A stretch of DNA of 64,000 nucleotides from Corynebacterium lactis RW2-5 (GTDB lineage: Bacteria; Actinomycetota; Actinomycetes; Mycobacteriales; Mycobacteriaceae), in contig NZ_CP006841.1 in assembly GCF_001274895.1 (NCBI RefSeq), positions 1,922,001 through 1,986,000 on the forward strand, given 5' to 3'. Numbering within the stretch: position 1 is the stretch's first letter; the number at the start of each line of letters is the position of its first letter. The notes under the pieces were generated by a model, which saw only the letters and a program-made list of their open reading frames with translations, made no database searches and was not told the origin of the DNA. Made by a program: the position numbers and the translations under genes. Below, in pieces: positions 49,023 through 58,726 of the stretch.

Positions 49023-49476
49023 ATGATTTGCCCTCGATTGTCATAGTGGAGACTTCCCTTTCGATTGCATCATCAACAGCGCGTGAACTCACAATCATGC
49101 GGATAGCAGTATAAAAACTGCATGCCATAAACAACGCTGCATAGAACACAAAAAACCCAAAATCTCTCAAACCTAGGAGAATCGCAATGTCACGAGTTGA
49201 ACCGAAGGCCAACAAAGCTCCCCCTCCTGCCACAGCAAACCAGCCGGTAGCACGGCGCCGATAAGCTCGCGTCACAGTTGAATCATGTGCCATTGAGCGC
49301 ATACTTACCCAATACATCAGTGGAGGAAGAAGCCACCACCATAGCGAGTACTTCCGGCTCGCATTCCCACGTGCCTGACGAGAAGCCTCGGCTAATTCAA
49401 TTGCTGCTTGTAGCAAGGGACCGACAACAATAAGCCATGACCCGGCAAAGGTTGTGAGCAGTATGAACAAGTCCAT
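49015..49476 (-). CDS. Hypothetical membrane protein, four hydrophobic helices
   Basis: A 153-residue membrane protein with hydrophobic segments near residues 3-25, 45-60, 78-95 and 103-125, separated by basic loops (ASRQARGNASRKYS; RAYRRRATG). The C-terminus is acidic (AVDDAIEREVSTMTIEGK). No family assigned. It overlaps the soluble partner by eight bases, so the two are probably a small complex or a regulator pair. Confidence 0.55.
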   Translation of the reverse strand: MDLFILLTTFAGSWLIVVGPLLQAAIELAEASRQARGNASRKYSLWWWLLPPLMYWVSMRSMAHDSTVTRAYRRRATGWFAVAGGGALLAFGSTRDIAILLGLRDFGFFVFYAALFMACSFYTAIRMIVSSRAVDDAIEREVSTMTIEGKSFE

Positions 49477-49572
49477 TAGCCAATTGTCCCACGACCTTAT
49501 TTTGAAACGCGTGAAATCTACACACCGGTGTCTCTTACCGAGAGTTTCAGTATTGCCTTGAAAATTCCCAGC

Positions 49573-50727
49573 CTACGACTGGTCGTTGTTAACGCCCGCA
49601 AGGGGAGCCTCTTGCAGTTCCGGGACGAAAGGCGTCTGGTCTTTAATTGCTCGACGAACCATATCGCGATGCCCCTCACCCATTCGAACTTCGAAAGTGA
49701 CATTAGTGCCATCGTTTGCCTGCAGTTGCTTGGCCGCCACGCTGATTTGTTCGTAGTTAATAATCTCGTCATCCTTACTACTGAAAATGACGACTGGAGT
49801 TTTCGGATGCATATTAACCATCGAATTCGCCAGCAAGTGCTCCAACAAGGGCTCGAGTTGCGGATTTTCCTTGAGAATTTCCTTTCCAGTAATCTTGTTC
49901 TCACTCTTGAAGGTGGTCAAACAGACACCAGAGGCGTAGTCGAGCACACTCTTTCCTGCATCATTGAGAAAATCGTCGGCTTTAATCGTGGCATTGAAGT
50001 TCATTGCTCCCTGCATGACGAAAGCGCTGTATGCAAGATTCTTCTCGTCAACTCCGGCAATCATCGCGTGTGCTTGTTCTGAGGAGACTTCAGTAGTGGG
50101 AACAAACGTGTCGCCCGGCGCAATTGCAAGAGTTTTTACCAGGCCACTGGGTACGTCCTCGGCAGAGGCAGCTGCTACGGCAGCGAATCCACCTTGGCTC
50201 CACCCCGTGTTATACCAAGTGTCCGCAAAGGAAAACTCGTCTCGGGTTGCGCGCACCATATCGTTGACGGATGCTGCCAACGAGTGACGGTCCATGTAGG
50301 TACCGTTGCCCATAGTCCCTAACCCTTCATAATCGGGTTGAATTACGGCAAAACCTTTTTCAAGCCATACCTGCAGATAGGTTTCAACGACCATAGTAAA
50401 AGCTTCGTGATCCGGATGGGTGTCGATAGCAAGCGAGGGAGCTGATTGCCTTGCAATACCGGTGGTACCGTGTGCCCAACTAAGCACCGGCCACCCTTCT
50501 GCGGGCGCATTCCCCTTCGGTAACGTGACGAGCCCTGTGACGGCAATAGGCTCACCATGAGCGTTACGCGCACCGTAGGTCACGCGCATTGTGGCAGCCC
50601 CATTGGGTGCTGAGATAATCCTGGAAGTATCTAGATTCTCCTTCTTTATGACCTTTCCTACCCATGCCTCATCGATCTCAACCGCACCAACGCGCTCTTT
50701 TTGAAACGCCAAGTTCCTAACCTCCAT
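49573..50727 (-). CDS. Alpha/beta hydrolase of the secretory-lipase-like family
   Basis: A 384-residue hydrolase resembling actinobacterial LIP-family lipases: VTGLVTLPKG, VLSWAHGTTGIARQSAPS, FAVIQPDYEGLGTMG, nucleophile elbow TGWSQGGFAAVAAA and a C-terminal GEGHRDM with the likely His. Relatives hydrolyse acylglycerols and are often secreted, but no signal peptide is visible. The ATG at 50727 has no ribosome-binding site; a TTG at 50712 lies eight bases after a good GGAGG and may be the true start, shortening it by five residues. Confidence 0.78.
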   Translation of the reverse strand: MEVRNLAFQKERVGAVEIDEAWVGKVIKKENLDTSRIISAPNGAATMRVTYGARNAHGEPIAVTGLVTLPKGNAPAEGWPVLSWAHGTTGIARQSAPSLAIDTHPDHEAFTMVVETYLQVWLEKGFAVIQPDYEGLGTMGNGTYMDRHSLAASVNDMVRATRDEFSFADTWYNTGWSQGGFAAVAAASAEDVPSGLVKTLAIAPGDTFVPTTEVSSEQAHAMIAGVDEKNLAYSAFVMQGAMNFNATIKADDFLNDAGKSVLDYASGVCLTTFKSENKITGKEILKENPQLEPLLEHLLANSMVNMHPKTPVVIFSSKDDEIINYEQISVAAKQLQANDGTNVTFEVRMGEGHRDMVRRAIKDQTPFVPELQEAPLAGVNNDQS

Positions 50728-50873
50728 ACCAGTGGTTTGTATAGTACATATATCTTCACCGTAACCGGATGGCTCCCGTCGTGCTTTCCTTTAGGCCGCT
50801 AAGAGGATTTGAAAGAGCGCAAGAAAGACTTCCCTGGAGATACCACGGAAATCCCTACGCAGAGAGGAACACT

Positions 50874-52209
50874 ATGACTCGTCATGCACTAACCCGTGTC
50901 AACGTCATAACCGGTGATCGCGAAGGGACCGTCCTGACCGACCGCGCGGTCATCATCGATGGCACTACCATCGTCGATGTTGTCAGTACGGATCAGTTGC
51001 CCTCAGGAATCCAAACGACCAACCTTAAGGGGCACTTCGTGCTACCAGGGCTCATCAACGCCCACGCCCATTTATTCTCCGACGGAAAGCCCTTGCCGTC
51101 GATATCCGAGTCTCCTCTCATTGGGCGCCTTGTCAGCGCTGTCATCCACGGGCCCATCGGCCGTAGACTTCTGCGCACCAGGACGCGCACAAATGCCTTA
51201 ACTCAGCTCCATACGGGCGTGACCACAGTACGCAGCTTGGGCGATTTCGGCGACGAAGTTCTCAAGATACGCGACGAGATAAACGAAGGAAAAACAACCG
51301 GACCGACACTTCTCGCATCCGGCCCATTGCTGGCTGCCACGGGCGGCCATGGCGCTCCGGACATTGCTCTGGTAGCAGACGACCCATGGGGGGGCTCGAG
51401 GCAATGCGCGGCGCAATATCGCTATGGGTGTCGATGTCATCAAGATTGCCGCCACTGGCGGCGTGACCGATGCTCGTTCCCTGGGCGAGGCAGGACGAGC
51501 GCAGTTGACCACCGAAGAGATGTCAGCCATCTGCGAAGAAGCACATAATGCCGACAAGGTGGTAGCAGCACATGTGCAGGGCGAGGTTGGTCTGATAGCT
51601 GCGCTGCGCGCTGGGGTCGACACAATTGAGCACGGCTGCCAGCTCAGCCCAGAGGCAATAGAGCTATTCCACGATAACCCGAAAGCGCTGCGGGGGCGCT
51701 CATTCTTGGTGCCTACGCTTTGCGCAGCGTTGCCTTTCGCCGAGCTAGACCAGTCGCAGACGGGTGTTTCCGACGTCGTGAAGGCAAACGGCGAGAAGAT
51801 TTTTCAGGGCATGGTCGATGGACTGAGCTGTGCAATCGAACACGATGTGCCCCTCGGCATCGGCAACGACTCCTCCATGACATACGTCACTCACTATGAT
51901 TTCTGGCGAGAACTGGAGGCGTGGACACTATACAGCGGACTCTCAAGGGCAGATGTGCTAAACGTAGCTACTCAAGGCAACGCCGATATGCTGGGGCTGA
52001 CTTTAAAGGGGCGCCTCGAACCAGGCAAGGATGCCGACCTAGTGGTGGTCAAGAAATCGCCTCTGGAAGGCTTCGACACGCTCGCCTCACCTCGGATGGT
52101 TGTGGCTCGGGGCGAGATCATTAACCATCCTCAGGTGGAGCGTTTCGCCGAGGTTGACACCGACCTGGACGCTATCTTCGACAACCTCCGCAAAAACCGC
52201 GCGGCATGA
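50874..52209 (+). pseudogene. Metal-dependent amidohydrolase, single +1 frameshift in a G7 tract
   Basis: Residues from the ATG at 50874 read a TIM-barrel amidohydrolase (HFVLPGLINAHAHLFSDGK with the HxH metal motif, LLASGPLLAATGGHGAP). At 51388-51394, seven G's put the frame out; with six the sequence continues WGARGNARRNIAMGVDVIKIAATGG into the second frame, which ends at 52209 with AAHVQGEVGLIAALRAGVDTIEHG and PLGIGNDSSM. Total length 1336 is 445 codons plus one base, so a single extra base explains it. Restored it would be a 444-residue imidazolonepropionase-related enzyme. Either a real homopolymer frameshift, phase variation or a sequencing error. Confidence 0.82.
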
Positions 52210-52263
52210 TGTCTGGGGCATGAGCCCCTTGCCGGGGCAGCGGCAACCGCGAAGACCCCGGCG

Positions 52264-53343
52264 CTAAACGTTAAACTTGAACTCCACCACGTCTCCGTCG
52301 TGCATGATGTAATCTTTGCCCTCCTGTCGAACCTTGCCGTGGGCCTTTGCTTCGACCAGTGAGCCGGCTTCCACCAGATCGTTATAGGAGACAATCTCGG
52401 CCTTGATGAAGCCGCGCTCAAAGTCAGTGTGAATGACACCGGCTGCCTGCGGTGCGGTCGCCCCCTTGCGAATCGTCCAGGCACGAGCCTCCTTCGGGCC
52501 AGCAGTCAGGTAGGTCTGCAGGCCCAGCGTACGGAAACCGGCACGGGCCAGGGCATGCAGTCCCGGCTCAGCCTGGCCAATCTCGGCCAACAGCTCATTG
52601 CGGGACTCCTCGTCCAGCTCCAGTAGGTCGGACTCGGCCTTCGCGTCGAGGAAGACGCAGTCCGCTGGCTCAATTGCCGAGGCCAGCTCGGCGCGGCGAT
52701 CCTCGTCGGCAAGCACATCCTCGTCCGCATTGAAGACATAGAGGAACGGCTTCGCGGTTAGAAGGTGAAGCTCGCGTAGCGCGGAGAGCTTGACGTCATC
52801 GCCCGCGGCGAAGAGAGTGCGGCCTTCCTCAAGCACAGCCAAGGCCTTCTTCACCGCGTCGACCTCGGAGGCCTTCTCCTTGTCCTTCTTGGCTTCCTTC
52901 TCCAGACGCGGCAGCGCCTTTTCAATGGTCTGGATGTCGGCCAGGATCAGCTCGGTTTCGATGACACCGATGTCGGAGGCTGGGTCGACCTTGCCGTCGA
53001 CGTGAATGACGTCGTCGTCGGCGAAGACTCGCACGACCTGGCAGATTGCATCGGCCTCGCGGATGTTGGCGAGAAACTTATTGCCCAGGCCTTCACCCTC
53101 GGAAGCACCCTTGACAATGCCCGCAATGTCGACGAAGGACACGGTAGCGGGAAGAATCCGCTCGGAGCCGAAGATCTCGGCGAGCTTATTCAGGCGCGGA
53201 TCCGGAAGTTCAACAACACCGACATTCGGCTCGATGGTGGCGAACGGGTAGTTCGCAGCGAGCACATCGTTGCGCGTCAACGCGTTAAAGAGGGTTGACT
53301 TTCCGACATTGGGCAGACCGACGATTCCAAGAGTAAGAGTCAC
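52264..53343 (-). CDS. ychF: Redox-regulated ATPase YchF (Obg/HflX GTPase family)
   Basis: A conserved 359-residue P-loop protein (OLA1/YchF) that hydrolyses ATP preferentially and binds ribosomes, involved in stress response. G1 is [12 protein letters not shown]3 is [30 protein letters not shown]; the variant G4 lies in [10 protein letters not shown]. The C-terminal TGS domain ([48 protein letters not shown]) is intact. It stands alone, convergent with the amidohydrolase. Confidence 0.95.
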   Translation of the reverse strand: MTLTLGIVGLPNVGKSTLFNALTRNDVLAANYPFATIEPNVGVVELPDPRLNKLAEIFGSERILPATVSFVDIAGIVKGASEGEGLGNKFLANIREADAICQVVRVFADDDVIHVDGKVDPASDIGVIETELILADIQTIEKALPRLEKEAKKDKEKASEVDAVKKALAVLEEGRTLFAAGDDVKLSALRELHLLTAKPFLYVFNADEDVLADEDRRAELASAIEPADCVFLDAKAESDLLELDEESRNELLAEIGQAEPGLHALARAGFRTLGLQTYLTAGPKEARAWTIRKGATAPQAAGVIHTDFERGFIKAEIVSYNDLVEAGSLVEAKAHGKVRQEGKDYIMHDGDVVEFKFNV

Positions 53344-53418
53344 AATTCCCTATCTTACGGGCAGCGGTTTTATAACTGAACTTGCCCGCCCCTGCCTGGT
53401 GTTAGCAATAATAAAGAG

Positions 53419-54963
53419 GTGACAAATAGAACCAACGGAGAAAAAGACTGGACTGCGCAGAACGAGCGCGATGCCATCGACCAAGTGATGGGCTCTGAGC
53501 CACTGCGCGTAGAGCAATCCCTATCGATCCCCTCCGATGCGCATAAGTCCGAAACCACCCAACCCGATCTCCCCGAGGACGGCGAGCACCTCGACGAGTT
53601 AGTCAACGAGTCGAATTCCGAGTCGATTGACCGCGCCGACGTCATTGGCGAGGGCGCTCGCTGGTTCGCGGGCTGGTGCCTGCGCTTCCTGATTGTGTGC
53701 GCCGCCGCGTATGTGGCCGCAATCGCCCTGGGCAAGGTCTGGAGCGGTGTCCTACCAATCCTTCTAGCACTCATCGTTTCGACTGTTCTCGCCCCGCCAG
53801 CGCTGTTTCTCATGCGCCACAAGTGGCCCCGAGCCCTGGCGGCGCTGACGGTCATCCTCGGCGCTTTCGCGATTATCGGCGGAGTCATCGCTATTCTCGC
53901 CCCGACGGTGCAGTCGCAGATTCCGGAGCTGCGCAAGCAGTTCACCGACGGTATTAAGGAAGTGCAAAACCTCGTCCAGGGCCCGCCCTTCAATGTCAAG
54001 GATGAGCAGCTTCTGGACGCGCTCGACCAGGGCTCCAAGTGGCTCCAGCAGCGCTCGGGCGACATCGCCAACACCGTTTTCCAGGGCATTTCCGTGGTCT
54101 CGTCCGTCGCCGTGACCCTGGTAGTCATGCTGGTTCTGACCTTCTTCTTCATCAAGGACGGCCAGGACTTCCTCCCCTGGGTTCGCCGCCTCACCGGCCG
54201 TCGCCTGGGCTGGCACCTCACCGAAGTCCTCACCCGCTCGTGGAACACCTTGTCGGGCTACATCCGCGCCCAGGCTCTCGTCTCGCTTATCGACGCTATC
54301 TTCATCGGCATCGGCCTAGCTGTCCTGAACGTTCCGCTGGCTATGGTGCTCGCAGTCTTGACCTTCTTCGCTGGCTTCGTCCCGATTGTCGGTGCTTTCA
54401 CCGCAGGCTTCATCGCTGTGGTGGTTGCCCTGGTCGCTAACGGCCTGACCACCGCAATCTTCGTTCTGTTGATTATCGTTGCGGTCCAGCAGATTGAGGG
54501 CAATATCCTCTCGCCGATGCTACAGTCCAAGGCTATGGATTTGCACGCCGCGATTGTGCTGCTTGCGGTCCTGGTCGGTGGCGGCATCTTCGGCATCATC
54601 GGCGCATTCCTTGCAGTTCCCGTGGCGGCCGTACTCGCGGTGTGGATGCGCTACCTCGGCGACCTGACCGACCTGCGCACCGGAGACAAAACCGCCAAGG
54701 ATATCCACTTTGCAACGGATGCCGGTTCCATCTCAGGTGTCCAAATTGAGGCCGCGGGCAGGGCGATGCGCGACCGCCTCGCCGCTTTCCGACTCGGACA
54801 TGGCAACGAGGATCGCTCGGCCGATTCAGTCGTGAAGGAAGACCAGCGCACCGCTGGCCAGGTTTCTCCGGACGCGGGCCCGACCAAGGCCCCGGAAGGA
54901 GCGGCGACGAAGGCTTTCCACAAGATTTCCGATGCTGTGACGGGCCCCTTTAGAAGGAAGTAG
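53419..54963 (+). CDS. AI-2E family transporter (PerM/YdiK-like)
   Basis: A 514-residue membrane protein of the AI-2E/PerM family, which includes exporters of signalling molecules and Na+/H+ antiporters. An acidic cytoplasmic N-tail of about 75 residues precedes eight or so hydrophobic helices: FLIVCAAAYVAAIALGKVWSGVLPILLALIVSTVLAPPALFL, a long periplasmic region with PTVQSQIPELRKQFTDGI, VTLVVMLVLTFFFIKDG, and the family core GYIRAQALVSLIDAIFIGIGL, FVPIVGAFTAGF, QQIEGNILSPMLQS. A charged C-tail of about 90 residues follows. The start is GTG at 53419 after TAATAAAGAG. Confidence 0.87.
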   Translation: MTNRTNGEKDWTAQNERDAIDQVMGSEPLRVEQSLSIPSDAHKSETTQPDLPEDGEHLDELVNESNSESIDRADVIGEGARWFAGWCLRFLIVCAAAYVAAIALGKVWSGVLPILLALIVSTVLAPPALFLMRHKWPRALAALTVILGAFAIIGGVIAILAPTVQSQIPELRKQFTDGIKEVQNLVQGPPFNVKDEQLLDALDQGSKWLQQRSGDIANTVFQGISVVSSVAVTLVVMLVLTFFFIKDGQDFLPWVRRLTGRRLGWHLTEVLTRSWNTLSGYIRAQALVSLIDAIFIGIGLAVLNVPLAMVLAVLTFFAGFVPIVGAFTAGFIAVVVALVANGLTTAIFVLLIIVAVQQIEGNILSPMLQSKAMDLHAAIVLLAVLVGGGIFGIIGAFLAVPVAAVLAVWMRYLGDLTDLRTGDKTAKDIHFATDAGSISGVQIEAAGRAMRDRLAAFRLGHGNEDRSADSVVKEDQRTAGQVSPDAGPTKAPEGAATKAFHKISDAVTGPFRRK

Positions 54964-55002
54964 GGAGCGAACCGGCCACTCTGGTACCTCTCCTGCCTCG
55001 AC

Positions 55003-55039
55003 ACGGGCAAGGCGCTTGTAGCGGCCTTGCCCGTTTTTT
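55003..55039 (+). terminator. Rho-independent terminator after the AI-2E transporter gene
   Basis: ACGGGCAAGG (55003-55012) and CCTTGCCCGT (55025-55034) form a perfect 10-bp stem, followed by a run of T's at 55034-55039. It lies 40 bases after the stop. Confidence 0.85.
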
Positions 55040-55053
55040 GTTGCCAAAACAGG

Positions 55054-55059
55054 TAAAAT
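55054..55059 (+). promoter_or_regulatory. -10 box for a leaderless transcript of the DUF6542-like gene
   Basis: TAAAAT ends eight bases before the GTG at 55068. No Shine-Dalgarno is present, which suggests a leaderless mRNA starting at the GTG. Confidence 0.5.
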
Positions 55060-55067
55060 CCCGATTC

Positions 55068-56201
55068 GTGTCGAACAAATCAGCAGCAAACAGAACGCTC
55101 AGCGGCTCCGTGCCGCTACTGCCCCGCGTCTCGATGCTGGTTCCGCCGCTGCTAATGATTCTGGCGGGCGTACTCGGTGTCATCTTTTCGATTCCGAGCG
55201 GCACCATCGGCACTGCTTACCTCGTAACCTTCGTCATCGCCGCAGTAGTCTCGGTTGTTCTCGTAGTTCCCCGCGGACTAGTCGTAACGGTCGCCCAGAT
55301 TCCTATTCTGTACTCGATTATTACGGTACTCACCGCATGGTTCACAGGTTCTTTCGCAGATCCGGCAAATGGTGGTGCCACGGCCACGACGCCTTTAAAG
55401 GCGCGCCTGATTACCTCCGCTTACCCGATTATTCAGCACTTTCCGTGGCTAGCCTTCCTGATGCTGGTTTGTAGCGCCATCGCCATTTGGCGCTACCTCG
55501 AGCTGACTCGTAAGAATCAGAAGTTCGCCAATCAGCAGTCGAAGGAGGCGCGCAAGCGCCAGCATGACGACGAAGTCGCTCGTGAGTCCGCCTCCACCCT
55601 GCACCGCCGCCTGTCCGAATCTGACGAGCGCGTTCGCCGCTCTCGCGCGGAGGCGCGCAAGCCGGAGCCCCGTCGCGCTGCAGCGGATATCATCCGCGAT
55701 GCCGAGGAGCGCAGAAAGCAGCGCGCAGAAACGACGCTTCGAAGCTCTCAGCAGCTCCACAGTCAGTCTGGCCAGACCTCGTCGCAGGCCTCGCACCGCA
55801 GCGCGTCCCGCCCGGTCAATCGATTGTCCTCCCGTCCCTCTCCCCAGCCGGAGTCTGGGTCTATGCATAGGGAACGGACTACGCCGAGGCCCCAGCGTCG
55901 CCCCATCCAGCGCCCCTACCCGTCCGGCACCGATTACTCCCGTCGGCAAGCGAACCGGCCTGAAAGCCCCACTCCGAACAGTGGGCGTGTCTGGGGCGAG
56001 CACACGATCACCGGCGCTGGTCCCAGCCGAGCCGACGAATGGCCTCCGAGGCAGGAGCGCCCCCGCCACTCGATGCGCGATTCCTCACGCCTCCGGCAGG
56101 ATCTCCACGGCCGCGGGGGTTCCCACGCTTATCGACGGGACGAAGGTCACCGTCGCGAGTGGGGCGAGCGGTCCGACCGGGGGCGCAGGTACCGCGACTA
56201 A
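55068..56201 (+). CDS. DUF6542-like membrane protein with disordered Arg/Ser-rich tail
   Basis: A 377-residue protein. Residues 1-140 contain about four hydrophobic helices (LVPPLLMILAGVLGVIFSI, YLVTFVIAAVVSVVLVV, VAQIPILYSIITVLTAWF, FPWLAFLMLVCSAIAIW). From about 150 a long, very basic, Arg/Ser/Pro/Gln-rich and probably disordered tail runs to the end, with coiled-coil-like KEARKRQHDDEVAR. The helical part resembles DUF6542 proteins found near xseA in corynebacteria. The track-opening GTG is at 55068. The tail's function is unknown; it may bind nucleic acid or peptidoglycan machinery. Confidence 0.72.
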   Translation: MSNKSAANRTLSGSVPLLPRVSMLVPPLLMILAGVLGVIFSIPSGTIGTAYLVTFVIAAVVSVVLVVPRGLVVTVAQIPILYSIITVLTAWFTGSFADPANGGATATTPLKARLITSAYPIIQHFPWLAFLMLVCSAIAIWRYLELTRKNQKFANQQSKEARKRQHDDEVARESASTLHRRLSESDERVRRSRAEARKPEPRRAAADIIRDAEERRKQRAETTLRSSQQLHSQSGQTSSQASHRSASRPVNRLSSRPSPQPESGSMHRERTTPRPQRRPIQRPYPSGTDYSRRQANRPESPTPNSGRVWGEHTITGAGPSRADEWPPRQERPRHSMRDSSRLRQDLHGRGGSHAYRRDEGHRREWGERSDRGRRYRD

Positions 56202-56295
56202 GTCCGGTTTTCTATCCACAGGGAACGATTGACCCCTGTGCATGAATTGTCTTTAGGTGCGCCTCCGGTCCGGGCAATCGTGTAAGTGTTGATTT

Positions 56296-57531
56296 ATGTC
56301 AAAGCTGGAAACGTCAGCGGAATCGCCCATTCAGGTACGCCGTCTCAATCAACTGGTCAAGGACTACGTTGAGCGGCTCGGGCATATCTGGGTCGAGGGC
56401 GAGATTGCACAGGTCAATTCGAAGCCCAGCTGGAAGCTCTCATACATCACGCTGAGGGATACATCGGCGGAGTTTTCGGTATCTATAACGTGCTCCACCT
56501 CCGCGCTGCGGGAGCATCCCCTGAAAAATGGCGACCGTGTGGTGATGTACGGCAAGCCCGCCTTCTACGCCGGCAGAGCCCAGTTTTCGCTGTGGGCTAC
56601 CGAGTGGCGCCCGGTTGGGTTGGGAATGCTGCTGGCCAGGCTGGAGCAGCTCAGAAAGGCTCTTGCTGCGGAGGGTCTTTTTGACCCGAGGTTGAAGAGG
56701 CCACTGCCGTTCCTCCCCCGTAAGGTCGGCCTGATTACCGGTCGAGGGTCTGCAGCTGAGCGAGATGTCCTCTCGGTTGCCAGGTCTCGCTGGCCAGAGG
56801 TGGAGTTCCGGGTGGTCAACACCATCGTGCAGGGCGCCAAAGCGGTTCCGGAGGTTCTGGAAGCACTGGAGGTTCTCGACAGTGACCCGGAGGTCGATGT
56901 CATCATTATCGCCCGCGGTGGCGGCAGCGTCGAAGACCTCCTCCCCTTCTCGGATGAGGCACTAATCAGGGCGGTCAGCCGCGCGTCCACGCCAGTCGTC
57001 TCGGCTATCGGACATGAGCCGGACAATCCGCTATTGGATAATGTTGCCGATCTTCGGGCGGCCACTCCGACTGATGCCGCAAAGAAGACGGTGCCCGATG
57101 CAGCGGAGGAGCGCCGCCTTATCGCCGAGTTGCGCCAGCGTTCTTCCGCGTCACTGCGCCGCTGGGTGGATCGGGAGGAATCGATGCTGAGGGACCTGAC
57201 ATCGCGCCCAGTGTTGCGTGATCCGAGCACGCCGATCAGGGTTCGCCAAGAGCTTGTGGACACTCAGGTGGAAAGAATGAGGTTCGTAGTCTCCAGGCAC
57301 CTGGAGCGAGAGGAGTCCATGGTCGCAGGCCTGCGCGGAAAAGTCTCGGCGCTGGGCCCCGCAGCAACCCTCGCAAGGGGATACGCCGTGGTGCAGGTGC
57401 AACCCAGGGACCACTCTGGCGATCAAATTGTCACAACAATCGAGCAGTCCCCACCCGGGTCGCAGCTTCGCATTCGCGTTGGGGACGGCTCGATTACCGC
57501 AGCTGCGATGGCCACCCAGCCCGCAGAATAG
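56296..57531 (+). CDS. xseA: Exodeoxyribonuclease VII large subunit
   Basis: XseA forms with XseB the exonuclease VII that degrades single-stranded DNA. The N-terminal OB fold (about residues 10-110; [12 protein letters not shown]) is followed by the catalytic domain with [67 protein letters not shown]. The C-terminal coiled-coil is shorter than in Escherichia coli, as in other actinobacteria (411 residues). The ATG at 56296 has no strong ribosome-binding site. XseB follows after 95 bases. Confidence 0.95.
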   Translation: MSKLETSAESPIQVRRLNQLVKDYVERLGHIWVEGEIAQVNSKPSWKLSYITLRDTSAEFSVSITCSTSALREHPLKNGDRVVMYGKPAFYAGRAQFSLWATEWRPVGLGMLLARLEQLRKALAAEGLFDPRLKRPLPFLPRKVGLITGRGSAAERDVLSVARSRWPEVEFRVVNTIVQGAKAVPEVLEALEVLDSDPEVDVIIIARGGGSVEDLLPFSDEALIRAVSRASTPVVSAIGHEPDNPLLDNVADLRAATPTDAAKKTVPDAAEERRLIAELRQRSSASLRRWVDREESMLRDLTSRPVLRDPSTPIRVRQELVDTQVERMRFVVSRHLEREESMVAGLRGKVSALGPAATLARGYAVVQVQPRDHSGDQIVTTIEQSPPGSQLRIRVGDGSITAAAMATQPAE

Positions 57532-57626
57532 GCCCTCCCCCTCCGGCGGAAATTAACCCGCGCGCCCTATCCAGCAGCGCGACAGCCCCCCCCCCTTTAA
57601 CCCACACCAAATGTAAGGATGAAAAA

Positions 57627-57905
57627 ATGAGCGACAACGTTTTCGGTTCCGGCCAATCTCCGCAGGAACTGCCTCCGGTGGAGCAACTTACCTACGAACA
57701 GGCACGCGATAGCCTGGTCGAAACCGTCAAGCTACTGGAGCTCGGCCAGATGAGCTTGGACGAGTCACTAGCCCTGTGGGAACGCGGCGAGGCGCTTGCC
57801 CGGCGCTGTGAGGAGCACCTCGCTGGAGCTCGGGCCAAAGTAGAGGCCGCTTTGGCCAGCCGCGAGCGCGAGGGCGAGAGCGATTCTACTTCGCAGTCTT
57901 CTTAG
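57627..57905 (+). CDS. xseB: Exodeoxyribonuclease VII small subunit
   Basis: XseB is the small structural subunit of exonuclease VII. The 92-residue protein has the helical core [45 protein letters not shown] (about residues 17-65), matching the family, then an acidic Ser-rich tail. Its 3' end overlaps the end of the convergent DUF4245-like gene by 20 bases. The SD is weak (AAGGAT nine bases before the ATG). Confidence 0.93.
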   Translation: MSDNVFGSGQSPQELPPVEQLTYEQARDSLVETVKLLELGQMSLDESLALWERGEALARRCEEHLAGARAKVEAALASREREGESDSTSQSS

Positions 57906-58452
57906 GGGTTGCTTCCTGAAGGGCCTTGGCCAGCTGCGAAAACTCCTCGTCGCTGGCAGTGCCTTCGACAAGAGCACGGGAGTCCCCGAGGTCGCCGACC
58001 CATACGCGGCGCACATTGTCCTCGGTAGGAACGAACTTCTTCCACTCGACTCCGCTGACGTTTGTGGAGCCGTCGGCACGGCGTGGCTTTTCGTCAGCAG
58101 GAAGTTCGTCAGCTGGGGCATCGGTCTGCGTCACCTGGGCGAAGGCTCCACTTGCCGTGACGAAACCGACGATTGTCGACTGATGTCCAGCAGCCATGCC
58201 CGCGCGGGTGGAATTGGCGGTCCATCCCTCAGGTACTTCGGGAAGGCGGACCGGGTACGGAACGCGGCGCGATTCCATGTCGAGGAACGCGTTCGCATCG
58301 ACTTCGCGGACGGGGCCGTTTTCCGGCTTTCCGGGATTGAAGCTGCAAAGGCCTGTGAAACCGATGGTCACGGCGACGCCGACGAACATCACCACGAGGG
58401 TGAGAATCATGTCCCGGCTGTCCTGCAAAATCCTGGGTTTTTCGTTTGCCAC
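57886..58452 (-). CDS. DUF4245-like membrane-anchored protein
   Basis: A 188-residue protein with one N-terminal transmembrane helix (about residues 15-35; [20 protein letters not shown]) and an external domain: [45 protein letters not shown], and [19 protein letters not shown]. This fits DUF4245, an actinobacterial family near xseB and glpX. The GTG at 58450-58452 lies seven bases after CATACT (58460-58465, minus strand), so it may be leaderless. The function is unknown. Confidence 0.8.
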   Translation of the reverse strand: MANEKPRILQDSRDMILTLVVMFVGVAVTIGFTGLCSFNPGKPENGPVREVDANAFLDMESRRVPYPVRLPEVPEGWTANSTRAGMAAGHQSTIVGFVTASGAFAQVTQTDAPADELPADEKPRRADGSTNVSGVEWKKFVPTEDNVRRVWVGDLGDSRALVEGTASDEEFSQLAKALQEATPKKTAK

Positions 58453-58726
58453 GTCGCTTAGTATGCCAAACCCGACGCTGAAACGACGAAGTGCAGGAGC
58501 CGTCGGCAAGCGAAACCAACCTGATTGCAGAAGTGATACCGGCTCTGGGTGTGGCAGTGCGCGGGTATTTCTCCCCCACAAGTGAGTCGCTCCCACCCCC
58601 AAATCCTTAAAAAGTGGAACACTGGAAAACAGATGTGGGCACGGGCACCCCACCGCTGGTGGCCTCGTTGACTCAAACATCGCCATTTCGCTATCTCGAA
58701 TCCCAAAGACGGAAGGCCAGAAGTTA

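Noticed and set aside
52210..52263. GGGGC-atga-GCCCC hairpin after ychF as a terminator
   Set aside because: The stem is only five bases with no T run in either direction, so it is not convincing.
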